NCBI GenBank assembly: GCA_946965045.2
Contig: OX337229.1
Span: 1,860,001-1,924,000 of the forward strand
Reading direction: 5' to 3'
Origin: Epithemia pelagica
Taxonomy: Eukaryota; Bacillariophyta; Bacillariophyceae; Surirellales; Surirellaceae
Length of the DNA: 64,000 nucleotides
In this document: positions 9,901 through 19,755 of the stretch, piece by piece
Position numbering within the stretch: position 1 is the first letter of the stretch
Layout: each line of letters begins with the position of its first letter
The notes under the pieces: model-generated
Databases searched by the model: none
Seen by the model: the letters and a program-made list of their open reading frames with translations, nothing else
Told to the model about the DNA's origin: nothing
Made by a program: the position numbers and the translations under genes

Positions 9901-9934
9901 CAACACGATAGCGAGGCCAATCAGAATGCCCCAC

Positions 9935-10309
9935 TAACTCCATACCAGACTGTGTAGGTAGTTCGTATCACATTTTTATACTACAGAAGGAATTTTTTGT
10001 ACGACCGGGAATGAGTCGCGCGGGTTCCCTCTCGTGTGTGACACTTGTGCGACACTTGAGTGACACTTTATGACATGGCTTCTAGGAATTTCTCACTACC
10101 TACACAGCTTGATAGGGAGTAAGTTTACTACTTCCCTGTGTCTGGCCGTCCTCTCGCGTGGGGCGCGCCCGGCTTGTCGGGAGAATGACTCGACGGGCAA
10201 TTGTCTTGTCGGACGTGCGCCCTCCTCGACCATTGCCCTCCTCGTCATTCTACCCTCCGCGCCGGGCGGTCCCTCCTTGAAAGGACTCGACACCGGGAAG
10301 TATTAATAC
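9935..10309. repeat. Tandem repeat unit, copy 1
   Basis: This is the first of two direct copies of an AT-plus-GC mosaic unit. Its first about 185 bp are bounded by an imperfect inverted repeat: ACTCCATACCAGACTGTGTA at 9937 pairs with the sequence ending GATAGGGAGT at 10120, about 21 of 25 positions. Inside are several tandem GTGTGACACTT-like 10-mers. The distal part contains GCCCTCCTCGACCATTGCCC, CCTTGAAAGGACTCGACACC and ATTAATACTAC. Compared with copy 2 it has about 50 extra bases around 10155-10220. No coding potential is convincing. Confidence 0.8.
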
Positions 10310-10344
10310 TACTACGTCACTCGGGTGGAGCGATACATACCTTT

Positions 10345-10400
10345 TACTCCTAGTTTTAGCCTTACTCCTACAACTTACTCCTACTCCTAGTAGATACTCC
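10345..10400. repeat. TACTCC-rich short repeats
   Basis: Between the two larger repeat copies lies a run of six or more TACTCC or ACTCCTA hexamer-like words with irregular spacing. Similar words recur after copy 2, around 10725-10775. Confidence 0.6.
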
Positions 10401-10724
10401 TAACTCCATACCAGACTGTGTAGTTAGCTTTTTTATACTACAGTATGAATTTATTGTATGACCGGGAAGTAGCTTCGTGCGGGTCGCGCGATTTCCCTCT
10501 AATGTGTGACACTTGCGTGACACTTGTATGACACTTGTGTGACATTTCTTCCTGGAATTCTCACTAACTACACAGCTTGATAGGGAGTAAGTTTACTAGG
10601 ATTCCCTGTGTCTGGCCGTCCTTTCGCTTCGGGCGCCCTCCTCGACCATTGCCCTCCTCGTCATTCTTCCCTTCGCGCCGGGGGGTCCCTCCTTGAAAGG
10701 ACTCGACACCGGGAATTATTAATA
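10401..10724. repeat. Tandem repeat unit, copy 2
   Basis: This is a second direct copy of the unit at 9935, with the same inverted-repeat pair (about 10403-10427 and 10565-10588), the same GTGTGACACTT words and the same distal blocks. It differs by small substitutions and by lacking about 50 bp in the GC-rich part. The period between copies is about 465 bp, so a local duplication is the simplest reading. Confidence 0.8.
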
Positions 10725-10999
10725 CTACCTACTCCTAATTGGAAGGAAGCTACATTTGCTATCTTAGCTATCTACTCCTACTCTCTTAGAGAGAAATGCA
10801 TGGATCCATGTCAAGGAGTAAAATACTCCTTAGAGTTCCATATATGTCGTGGACAGAACAATATCAAAAATATATTCATGATTTCGATAGGGGGAGTTTA
10901 AAAACGAGTGACACTGGATTTCCGACTCGTCGTCTTCGATGAGTTGAAAGATCATGGTTGGAGTGATTCGCGTTATCGAATCACCACCCCGTTAAAATC

Positions 11000-12916
11000 A
11001 TGCCCGGATTTGAGAGCACCATGGCCTCTAATGCGCCACCCCTGCAGCAACAATCGCATCGAATTCGGCGACGACCGGTGAGTTTTGGCAATCCAGCCTT
11101 GGGAACCTATGAGGGCAACGTTTATACCTTGGAATCGCCAGTTTCTCCATCAACAAAACCACAACAGGAGGAGTATACTGCTGATGTTGCTGGTCCTCCT
11201 CCTCCTCCTCCTTCCCCATTTGTCTTTCCTTTGCCCGTGGTAGAACAAGCCATGTCAGTGCAACGCATGGTGGCAATGGTAGACGTACCACCGGAACAAG
11301 TTCCGGATGGAATTTTCAATCTGATTCGAGTTCATCAATGTTGGATCAAACATTTGCGGATACTGATTGCGGGTCCCATGGACGAGGGACACGACTCCAA
11401 AGATGATGCTGACAACAACGAAAACAACAAGAGCAATCTAGCACAATCATCTCGTGACACTGCATGCATACCGGTTACAATTCAAGACAGTTTAACGTTG
11501 CAGCAAGTCACACAGGAACGCAGATATTTGATCCTAATGGAAATCGAATCCGACGAGGCTGCTGAAGAATTGGTTCAAGATTTGCATGGTCAGCCCTACA
11601 CATCGCTTGATGAGACTTGCTGCTGCAGCATGTATCATGTTGTTGCCTTGCAGGGACATGACAATTTACAGTTTGCCATTGGTCCCTCGATATCGTCGGA
11701 GAGCAGTCAGAACCGCAACCAACAAGACACTTCGAAGCCATCCCTCACCTCCAAACAACAATCATCGGTTAATGCAGCATCCAATCGGGAGGCATCCAAC
11801 TGTGCTGTTTGTCTGGAACGGTTGCAGAACCCAGGAGAAAGCTCGAGTGAACAATCGTGTATTTTTACAACGGTTTGTAACCACTCATTCCATATGGACT
11901 GTTTACTCAAATGGCAAGACGCGTCGTGTCCTGTGTGTCGACACGATCATTCAGGACTGAATGAAACGTTGTCACAATGCCATATTTGTGGAACGACTGA
12001 AAACAATTACGTTTGTCTCATTTGTGGCGTCGTTTCCTGTGGACGACCGTCCGCGGCGGCGACAAGTCCCTGGGTTGGTGGAGCCACAGCAATAACAACA
12101 ACAACAGCAACCACACAACATGCCTCTTCTAGTTTTCTCAATGATGATGAGTGTTCGGGGTCATTGAACCGAGGGACTCTGGGAGGAAGACAAACTCCAG
12201 CAAACATTTCGGCATTGTCCCACGCTCGTCAACATTATGACGAAACCCTGCATGCCTATGCCTTGGATACCGAAACGCAACATGTCTGGGATTTTGCAGG
12301 ACAGGGCTATGTGCATCGACTATTGCAAAACAAGGATGATGGAAAACTTGTTGAAGTTTCCGATCCATCCGCGTTGTCGGAAGAACGAACGCAAAACCCA
12401 GGTCTTTCGGAAACACAAGAAGAACAAGCAGTACATCAGAAACTAGAAGGCATGGCTAGTTCCTATTATACTTTGCTCAAATCTCAGCTCGAACAGCAAC
12501 GCATCTACTACGAGGGACGGTTAGATGAGATTCGACTTGACAATCGACCGCAACGAGCGGCTGATCACATTTCCGCTCTCAAGCAAGAACGTCATCAACT
12601 TTCACAACGTCTTGTGATTCTGCAAAGCCGGAGGAACAAGACCAAGGAAGATGCAACCTTTTTGAATAATATGGTGGATAGTTTGGAGAAAAACAAGGAA
12701 GCCCTACGGGAAGAAGTGGCGGCTGTTCAAAAGTCTCGACAAGCCACCCGAGTCATGTTTGAGAATTGCCTACCACCCCTGCAAGAGAAGGTGACGAGAC
12801 TCATGTTACAGCTTGAGGCTGAATTTAGTGCTGCCACAACACCCATTGTAGAGGATATTGGTAATGAAACGGCAAACGATAAGAAACAACCAGCCTCTCG
12901 AAGGTCCAAAAAATGA
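11000..12916 (+). CDS. BRAP2-type RING E3 ubiquitin ligase
   Basis: The 638-aa protein has the domain order of BRCA1-associated protein (BRAP/IMP). A divergent RRM-like BRAP2 domain spans about residues 90-240 (GIFNLIRVHQCWIKHLRIL, RRYLILMEIESDEAAEELV). A RING-H2 finger follows at about 268-312 (CAVCLERL, CNHSFHMDCLLKW, CPVCRHD). Next is a UBP-type zinc finger (CHICGTTENNYVCLICGVVSCGR, then HARQHYDETLHAYALD and HVWDFAGQGYVHRL). The last about 170 residues form a coiled coil. Metal-binding residues in the RING are complete. The UBP finger is interrupted by about 48 low-complexity residues between CGR and HARQH. Family members autoubiquitylate and bind ubiquitin; BRAP tunes Ras-MAPK signalling in animals. 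Confidence 0.92.
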   Translation: MPGFESTMASNAPPLQQQSHRIRRRPVSFGNPALGTYEGNVYTLESPVSPSTKPQQEEYTADVAGPPPPPPSPFVFPLPVVEQAMSVQRMVAMVDVPPEQVPDGIFNLIRVHQCWIKHLRILIAGPMDEGHDSKDDADNNENNKSNLAQSSRDTACIPVTIQDSLTLQQVTQERRYLILMEIESDEAAEELVQDLHGQPYTSLDETCCCSMYHVVALQGHDNLQFAIGPSISSESSQNRNQQDTSKPSLTSKQQSSVNAASNREASNCAVCLERLQNPGESSSEQSCIFTTVCNHSFHMDCLLKWQDASCPVCRHDHSGLNETLSQCHICGTTENNYVCLICGVVSCGRPSAAATSPWVGGATAITTTTATTQHASSSFLNDDECSGSLNRGTLGGRQTPANISALSHARQHYDETLHAYALDTETQHVWDFAGQGYVHRLLQNKDDGKLVEVSDPSALSEERTQNPGLSETQEEQAVHQKLEGMASSYYTLLKSQLEQQRIYYEGRLDEIRLDNRPQRAADHISALKQERHQLSQRLVILQSRRNKTKEDATFLNNMVDSLEKNKEALREEVAAVQKSRQATRVMFENCLPPLQEKVTRLMLQLEAEFSAATTPIVEDIGNETANDKKQPASRRSKK

Positions 12917-12987
12917 AAGATAGGATCGCGAAGGTCCAAAAAATGAAAGATAGGATCGCGAAGGTCCAAAAAATGAAAGATAGGATA
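12898..12987 (+). repeat. 30-bp tandem repeat spanning a stop codon, three copies
   Basis: The unit CGAAGGTCCAAAAAATGAAA plus GATAGGATCG occurs three times head to tail with essentially no differences, apart from the end of copy 3. The first copy encodes the last residues of the BRAP2-like protein (RRSKK) and its TGA stop, and the two downstream copies lie in the 3' UTR. Near-identity implies a recent duplication. Confidence 0.95.
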
Positions 12988-13158
12988 CAGCCATGACGAT
13001 AACGTGATTCTTTGGCATGAGTTGAATAGGAATGTTTGTTGTGTTTAGTGGTTACTTTCCCTTGTTTTCAATATACGATGTTCATTTAGTCTACTCGAGT
13101 TGGCCAGATTGCTAAGAGACATTACAGACAGAGGCCTAACAACAGGCATGATTGCCTA

Positions 13159-16100
13159 CTATACTTCTGCTCGTTCTACATCTAGTGGTCCGAAGTCCAG
13201 ATCGTCATCATCCTCAAAGCCTCGGTCTATGCTCTCAATCATCACCGTTCCTGTCAATGGACACTCCGCCGCAATCAGGCCGTCTAGTTCCGACTGCAAT
13301 TTATCTCGTTGCAGAGATGAATCCGTTCCAGCAGATGGTGATTTCAATTCTTCCTCCAACTCTTGTACACGTTCTCGCTGTTTCTCGTTGAGATATGGCA
13401 TCACCGCTTTCTTCACCGCACTAGCCAAAATAACGTAACCAGACGGGAAAACATAGAATGGTTCATTGCTTTTGAGTACTAACTTGTCCGTCATGGCACA
13501 ACGAGCATTGGTCTTGACTCGCATTTGTCGACTCTTAAGCCGAACAATTTCATGTCGCAAATGATCGCAGGTTTGATCGCAATCGCTCATTTCTCGTAAA
13601 AAGCCTTCAATACGGGACGAATACGAGGTCAATGCTTCGCAGATTTCGTCCTTGATTTGATCGATTTGGGCAAAATCTGGTAAAAATGGCAGGACATCTT
13701 CAATGGAGAGAACGTCGGGGCCACAATCTTTGAGCACTGAGACAACACGAGAAACCACATCTTTGCCTCCTCGACTGGCGCTATCAGACGCAGCATTCTT
13801 GGCAATCATTAACCAAAGACGTTTCCGTTCCTCCAGTTCGACGCTTTCTTGAGCCAACTCACGTGCCAACGACGGATCTACTTTCAAGGCAAGTTCTACC
13901 GCTTGTTGACGCATTCCAAATCCCATGTATAGCTTAATCGCTGACCGGTAATGACGGCCCGATGCCAAGACCGTTCGTAGCGCTGCAGACATGTCCAATG
14001 GCCCCGACAGTCCATAATCGGAACCCACCGTCAAAAAGGATTTTGCACCACTGGTATTGTCCGCCCAAGGCGAGGCTCCGACAGGCACATGCGTCGTCAA
14101 GAACTTCAGAAGAGGTTCTTCATCATCCAATTTGGCGTACAAGGAAACCAAGTAACTGAAAATGGCACCGGTTTGGCATCCTTGTTGAATGACACCTTCC
14201 AAGAAACGTATTGCCGCGTTTGCATCTTCCACAAAGGATGCTGTCGTGAAAACCATGGTTCGATTAATGCTCAATTCCAAGCCTTCAACAGTCGTGGAAT
14301 GGTCCATGGACACATCGTAAGACTCTGTTGTTCGGTCTCCATCTCCATCGCTAGCATTGTCGGTACGATCATTGCCCCCTGCCTGTGCTCTGGCTCGAAC
14401 ACGACTGGCACGACGCTGTTCGTAATTCATAATCGACGGCAACACTCGCGACGGACTCAATCCTTCGGCGTACCGGGCCAAAAAGCCATCGACAGCCGCT
14501 CCTGGTGCCCGTGAAAGGAGGATCGACGCATGTCGATAATACAAGGGTTCGGCCAATTCAAAGGGTGCCTCGCCAAGAATCGTCAAGGCCTCATAGGCTC
14601 CCCGTGTATCTTCAGCACCCACATTCAAGGCAGCATTGACGGCCGTGGCAATATCACCACTACGAGCGGCATAGAGAGCACATTCATGGGCACCCACATC
14701 ATGCGAGGTCAGGATTTTCATAATTGTCTTGGCTTCCATATTGTTGACATTGTTGTTGAGAAACTGCGACAGCAGAGCACTATCTTCCATACTCGCCGTC
14801 GAGGCCGCCGCGGCCGTCTCAAGCAAGGGCGCATTGGCCCTTCGTTCTCCTCGTTCGTGAAGAAATAATTCCGTGAGCCATGCGCCAATCATGGTACACG
14901 TCATGCGGTCATTGTTCATTTTGCCCACCCTCATCTTGTCGGCTAGATACGTAATGAGGGGAACATTACTAGATTCCAAACTCGCCCATGCCTTGGCGGA
15001 TCCCCCATAGGACTTTGGGTCGTCAATGCCCAATTTCGGCAGAGCCAGACGGACGGCGGTATCGGCAAAGGGTGCCAAGGCAGAAGGACAAAGAGCAAAG
15101 TACTTGGCCGCCAATTCGGTTCGACCTTGTGCCAAATGATATTCGGCCCGTGCCGCCGTCACGACAGCCTTTTGCGCTGCATTGGAGCACAATGCCTTGG
15201 CTTGTTCAAACAAGGCTTCTTGAGCCTTTTCTTCTTCTGTCAAGGGTTTGCCCACAAACACATCAAAGCCTGTTTGTTCCGACGACCGCTTGGCACTGGA
15301 TGTCGTTCCCGATGCACTGCCACTACTAGTGCTCGACTTGGATTGCAGCGGCATATCCAGACATTTTTGCAATGTATACTTCCATACATCACGATCTTCT
15401 TGACTGGAGGAAATGTGTACCAACTGTCGTCCTTGACGCAACCACACTTGATCGGGACGTCGAATGTCCATGAGCAAGGCTCCCACCAAAAAACTACTGG
15501 ATGAGGTCGATCCTGTGGCTAGGATGGAATTGCTTGTATCGTCATTGCCCTTGGACGAACCTTGTGTGGTGGTGCTTGATCCATCCACGCGATCTTTTTG
15601 AATAATCTTTTGCGCCACTCGATTAATAAAGCAGACATGATTCGATTCCGTCAAGACAATAAAGTGATGGGGTGTCAAGGCCAAGGAAATGGCATTGCTG
15701 TTGTTGCTGCTGCTATTTGTCGGCATGGTGTGGTGGTTGGTCTTGGTAGAGGAGTGTGCCTTGGCAAAAATGGTTTCGTACGACAACATTCCCGAATCGA
15801 CAATCATACTGGCACTGCCACCTGCTGCTACCGTCGCTGCAGCATTGGTCAAACTCCGATCAATCCGACCATGATAGATTCCCACTGCCGTTCGTAACCC
15901 AAAACCATCTCCCACCGTGACCATATCGGCAAAATCGACCGATCCAGGCAGTTCCACCAAGGTGGCATATTGTTGATCGGCCAAGACTTTGCGAAAACTG
16001 GAATTGTGAGGACTGTAAAAGGAATAAAAGCGAGTGCGCTTGCCACGTCCGGATGTGGCACAAATGACCAACAACCCGGTCCGCAATCGTTCAAAGTACA

Positions 16101-17817
16101 AACCCGTCACAGCCGCTCCTACTTGACTGGGATCCATCATAGACGCCGGGTCGGAACCTCCTCCAGCAGACGATGACGAAGACAGTTTGTGCAATAAAAT
16201 GGGCAAATTGGACGAAGACGCGGACAAGAGACTGGACGTTGCACTGGAACTGGTTCGTTTGTGATGATCTTGGCTGCTACTGCCACCACCGCCACTACTG
16301 CTGCCACTGGTACCTCCTCCTTTGCGATGACTGGTCGTACCAGTTTCATCACCATGATTCATACCATGGCTTCCTTCTGTGGGAAAGGTATATTCGTAAA
16401 TTTCACCAAGACTGGTACCCAACAAGACTCGTTTGGAAGATCCTTCGGTCCCTCGTTCTTTATCCCAGGCAATGGCCGTGACGTAGGACCCGAGCGTGAG
16501 ACCGGCTTGAATACTAGCTTGTGATTGTTCATCGCGCAAATGCGCCACAGCAGTTGCTGGAATACCTGTCAAGTGCAACCCAGCCGTCATCCACAACGGA
16601 ACTGTGTGGTTGGCAGCGGAATTGGCATTGCCCGTGTGAGACGACGACTGGTTGCCCCGTGTCGGTGTGGTGGCAGTCTTTTTCTTGTGGTGGTGGTGGC
16701 TGCTACTCGCACTGTTGGTGGCGTGGTCCGACGATTGAACAAGCGGTGCCGACGGTCCAAATCCTGGCAGTTTGACAAGTCGCTGTGAACCACTGCTGTG
16801 TAAATAATAGGCTTCACCATTGTTGGCACTAATCAAGGTATGAGAGGCGGTTGGATCGACCAAGACATGTTTGATCCGACCTTCGTTGCTCCTACTACGG
16901 AGGCTGCCCACAATCGGGGGAGGCAAGGCCATCCAATGATCCGACCAGGAGGTTCCTGTCAAACTTCCTCGTCGTACATTCCACCGCGAAATCAATCGCA
17001 GCCCTACACCACCGCTCATGGACATTGTACTAGTAGCATTGGTTGTCGTTGTAGAAGAAGCAGAATTGGAGGCATGGGTGCTGCTACTGGATCCTCCCGT
17101 ACCTGATTGCTTGGAGGTACTGCTGCTACCCAAAGCAGCAGCAGACGATGTCGTGCTTGTTGAGGACGACGGTGGTTGTTCCAAGACGGCTACAATCCAT
17201 CCATTGGCGGCAGCCACACAATGCGCACGAGGAGGACGCAAGGGACGATTGCTGCCTCCCATGGACGACGACGACGACGACAAGTGCGCTTGTTGGTTTT
17301 GTTGTTGCTGTTGTTGAGCACTGGTCGAATCCTTTCCATCGTGCGTCGTCCCCGTGTTGAGGACTCGATTCATAAATCCAGTCAAACCATAGGACGATGA
17401 CGATGCATCGGTGCCATCGGTTGGTCCAGTTCCCGAGGTTGAGGAATGCAGTGTAGACGACGATGCTTGCTTCGAGGAAGAGGAGGATGAAGTCTTGGCG
17501 GCATTGGAGGTGGAAGACGAGGAGGACGAGCCAGGATGCCGTGTTTCGCCCACACTACCATGCGGATACGAAATGCCATATTCATTTCCCAAGGTTTGCG
17601 ATTGTTGCAGCAATTTGTGATACAAGGGTTGTGACAAGGACGACAATATTGGCCAATCCACATGACGAGCCGCCCAAATAGGAGGTTCACTGCTACTCGT
17701 GGTGGTGGATTGCGACGAAGATGGTTGCGATTGTTGTTGTTGTTGCGCATACAATCGACTGGTCCCTGTCGAGTTGGACGCCGATGATGCCGTGGCAGGA
17801 GTATCAAACGGATTCAT
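13159..17817 (-). CDS. VPS18: VPS18/Pep3, HOPS/CORVET core subunit, with degenerate RING
   Basis: This is a single exon of 1,552 aa, longer than the animal protein (about 970) because of Ser/Thr/Gly-rich insertions in the N-terminal beta-propeller (about residues 1-560). The alpha-solenoid follows, with IKLYMGFGMRQQAVELALKV and DPSLARELAQ. A strongly conserved C-terminal block reads CGPDVLSIEDVLPFLPDFAQ, then IDQIKDEICEAL, a coiled coil, and PFYVFPSGYVILASAVKKAV. VPS18 is the RING-bearing core of the endolysosomal tethering complexes that drive fusion to the vacuole. The RING is recognisable by position (ARCAMTDKL and AAECPLTGTVMIESIDRGF), but most zinc ligands are replaced: both CxxC pairs are CxxT, and the CGHxFHxxC block is SGYVILASA. 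It should still assemble in the complex, but zinc-dependent RING function is doubtful. Confidence 0.88.
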   Translation of the reverse strand: MNPFDTPATASSASNSTGTSRLYAQQQQQSQPSSSQSTTTSSSEPPIWAARHVDWPILSSLSQPLYHKLLQQSQTLGNEYGISYPHGSVGETRHPGSSSSSSTSNAAKTSSSSSSKQASSSTLHSSTSGTGPTDGTDASSSSYGLTGFMNRVLNTGTTHDGKDSTSAQQQQQQNQQAHLSSSSSSMGGSNRPLRPPRAHCVAAANGWIVAVLEQPPSSSTSTTSSAAALGSSSTSKQSGTGGSSSSTHASNSASSTTTTNATSTMSMSGGVGLRLISRWNVRRGSLTGTSWSDHWMALPPPIVGSLRSRSNEGRIKHVLVDPTASHTLISANNGEAYYLHSSGSQRLVKLPGFGPSAPLVQSSDHATNSASSSHHHHKKKTATTPTRGNQSSSHTGNANSAANHTVPLWMTAGLHLTGIPATAVAHLRDEQSQASIQAGLTLGSYVTAIAWDKERGTEGSSKRVLLGTSLGEIYEYTFPTEGSHGMNHGDETGTTSHRKGGGTSGSSSGGGGSSSQDHHKRTSSSATSSLLSASSSNLPILLHKLSSSSSAGGGSDPASMMDPSQVGAAVTGLYFERLRTGLLVICATSGRGKRTRFYSFYSPHNSSFRKVLADQQYATLVELPGSVDFADMVTVGDGFGLRTAVGIYHGRIDRSLTNAAATVAAGGSASMIVDSGMLSYETIFAKAHSSTKTNHHTMPTNSSSNNSNAISLALTPHHFIVLTESNHVCFINRVAQKIIQKDRVDGSSTTTQGSSKGNDDTSNSILATGSTSSSSFLVGALLMDIRRPDQVWLRQGRQLVHISSSQEDRDVWKYTLQKCLDMPLQSKSSTSSGSASGTTSSAKRSSEQTGFDVFVGKPLTEEEKAQEALFEQAKALCSNAAQKAVVTAARAEYHLAQGRTELAAKYFALCPSALAPFADTAVRLALPKLGIDDPKSYGGSAKAWASLESSNVPLITYLADKMRVGKMNNDRMTCTMIGAWLTELFLHERGERRANAPLLETAAAASTASMEDSALLSQFLNNNVNNMEAKTIMKILTSHDVGAHECALYAARSGDIATAVNAALNVGAEDTRGAYEALTILGEAPFELAEPLYYRHASILLSRAPGAAVDGFLARYAEGLSPSRVLPSIMNYEQRRASRVRARAQAGGNDRTDNASDGDGDRTTESYDVSMDHSTTVEGLELSINRTMVFTTASFVEDANAAIRFLEGVIQQGCQTGAIFSYLVSLYAKLDDEEPLLKFLTTHVPVGASPWADNTSGAKSFLTVGSDYGLSGPLDMSAALRTVLASGRHYRSAIKLYMGFGMRQQAVELALKVDPSLARELAQESVELEERKRLWLMIAKNAASDSASRGGKDVVSRVVSVLKDCGPDVLSIEDVLPFLPDFAQIDQIKDEICEALTSYSSRIEGFLREMSDCDQTCDHLRHEIVRLKSRQMRVKTNARCAMTDKLVLKSNEPFYVFPSGYVILASAVKKAVMPYLNEKQRERVQELEEELKSPSAGTDSSLQRDKLQSELDGLIAAECPLTGTVMIESIDRGFEDDDDLDFGPLDVERAEV

Positions 17818-18612
17818 GATTCTCTCTGCGTCTCACGAGGCTTGGTGATGAGATGCCTCTGGACGAGTGTGGTTGTCGTGAGAGGCGAGAGTCTTCCAAT
17901 TTTTCCTCCACCGATACGAGGATCATTGTCACACTGGAACGATTCGCGGAACCAAAGATACACCCTAGAGTTTATAGTACTTATAATGAATCAATATTTA
18001 AAAACATTTACCCATTTAGCACGATCCGGGAGTGATCCGTGGAAGTCCGCCCAGGGGCGAATTCAACCACCCGTCGAACGCTTCCAAACAAGACACACGG
18101 GTAACGTTACGAGAATCATCATTCTGTTCGTGTTCATGGACTGTGCATGAACAACCCTTACGCGGTCATTCATTCTTTCCATGTGATCCTGATTATTTCG
18201 CGTTGTGCCGCGTGCGAGCGCCCTTTGGACGGAACGAATGGTCCAGGCAGGCTTTTGGGTACTATTCCCGCCGCATCCAACCGAGAGGATCGAGCGTTTC
18301 TCCACCCACCAATCCACCGTTTCGCATTCATTGCAAAACCCATCTCCGAGCCTCAATGAATGCCGTGGAAGACAAACTCGACCAGAGCAGCGCGCGACAC
18401 AAGTATTCCCGCAGAACATTTACGTACAGTTGTACGGGCTCACCAGAAACAAAACCCATCTCTTCGAGGTCAATCGTAAACCTTCGTTGGGTTGCGGTTT
18501 GCAATCACTCTTTGCCGGTCCATCCTTGCACAAACATTCATCTTGTTCTCATAAAATTTGCTCGTACCCCAATCATACATCACTTTGACCAAGCAACCCA
18601 GAACTTCTTACA
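17818..18612. other. Divergent intergenic region
   Basis: This 795-bp gap lies between the VPS18 start (minus) and the Myb start (plus). Several short open frames occur, but they overlap in all frames and match nothing recognisable. It presumably holds the 5' UTRs and promoters of both genes. Confidence 0.4.
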
Positions 18613-19755
18613 ATGAGTCAACTTACAATGACTTCACGCTCGTTTCCAGTTCCTACCATTACACCGACCAAGCCTCGCTTCTCAGTTACGTCGGAATCCG
18701 CAGGCAACGACGAAAAACTCCACATGAAGACAGACAGCACAGCTTCTTCGTGGGATGACGAGAGCATTCTCGCGGCTGCACAACAGGTAGTCGCTGGGCA
18801 ATCCAATGACCAACTCGAGAATGAGAAAAAGATGGACATGTTCGATTTCACCGACAATGATGTTTTGTTTCCGCTAAATCCGCGCCAACTACCAAAGAAC
18901 TGTGTGACTATTCCAATCAAAATCTCGTCATCAGCCGATGAGAACAATGATTCAAGTGATGAAGAAGAAGATGATTCGAAGGCTCCTGATCTCGACGGCT
19001 CTTGGGAATCAGAAGACGACTCCAGTGCCCATAATCTCGACGGCTCTTGGGAATCAGAAGACGACTCGAGTGCTCATAATATCAACGACTCATGGGAATC
19101 CCAAACCACGAATGATGAATGCAATGACCATGTCCTCCATTTCTTTCCAACGCCCGAGACTCCCCGCCAAAACAAGCAACCCGTTCATCCGACACACATT
19201 CGGGCAGTCATCCCCGTCAAGGGCAAAGTCACTACGCCACAATTCCGTACGGCCACACCCTTCAAGGGCAAGTTCCTTCCACAGCAAGAATCCCGTGAAC
19301 CCGAGCCTGATACATGGGGCAAACTGTCACAAGGCAAGCGCTGCTTGACGGCCGTCAAGCGTGATAACGAGGCGTCCACTCGATGCAAGACACCAGCTTT
19401 GGTCCGCAGTTCGTCCAACCACCAATTCCCATGGACGTTTGAGGAAGAAGAAATTATTCGTGAGTGCCGCAAGAAGAACATCAAGTACTCTGTCATACAA
19501 GCCCAACTTCCCGGTCGAACTTGTAGCGAGATTCGAGATCACTTTGAGAACGTGATCGATCCCGATCTCCTTACAACGCCACTCACTATTCAAGAGAAGC
19601 GGATTATTTTGGAGAAGCGACAAAGATTTGGAAACCGCTGGAATTTTATATCCACATTTTTGCCAAGAAGGTCGGTGGACCAAATCAAAAAGTTTTGGCT
19701 GACTACCAAACTCGCTGAACGACGTCATTTCCGGAAAAGCGCCAAAAGTGAGTGA
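18613..19755 (+). CDS. Two-repeat Myb/SANT DNA-binding protein
   Basis: The 380-aa protein ends in two Myb-like helix-turn-helix repeats, residues about 274-372. The first is PWTFEEEEIIRECRKKNIKY with IQAQLPGRTCSEIRDHFENV; the second is LTIQEKRIILEKRQRFGNRW with STFLPRRSVDQIKKFWLT. The N-terminal half is acidic and contains two and a half copies of the 15-residue unit LDGSWESEDDSSAHN (bases 18991-19098), which could act as an activation region. A basic middle section (VIPVKGKVTTPQFR, TPFKGKF) precedes the repeats. R2R3-like Myb proteins are a large transcription-factor class in diatoms. The targets of this one cannot be inferred. Confidence 0.82.
   Translation: MSQLTMTSRSFPVPTITPTKPRFSVTSESAGNDEKLHMKTDSTASSWDDESILAAAQQVVAGQSNDQLENEKKMDMFDFTDNDVLFPLNPRQLPKNCVTIPIKISSSADENNDSSDEEEDDSKAPDLDGSWESEDDSSAHNLDGSWESEDDSSAHNINDSWESQTTNDECNDHVLHFFPTPETPRQNKQPVHPTHIRAVIPVKGKVTTPQFRTATPFKGKFLPQQESREPEPDTWGKLSQGKRCLTAVKRDNEASTRCKTPALVRSSSNHQFPWTFEEEEIIRECRKKNIKYSVIQAQLPGRTCSEIRDHFENVIDPDLLTTPLTIQEKRIILEKRQRFGNRWNFISTFLPRRSVDQIKKFWLTTKLAERRHFRKSAKSE

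Noticed and set aside
13159-17817. Reading the 1,552-aa protein as nucleoporin Nup155
   Set aside because: Length and solenoid suggested Nup155 at first, but the C-terminal block (VLSIEDVLPFLPDF, PFYVFP, AAECPLTGTVMIESIDR) is specific to VPS18.
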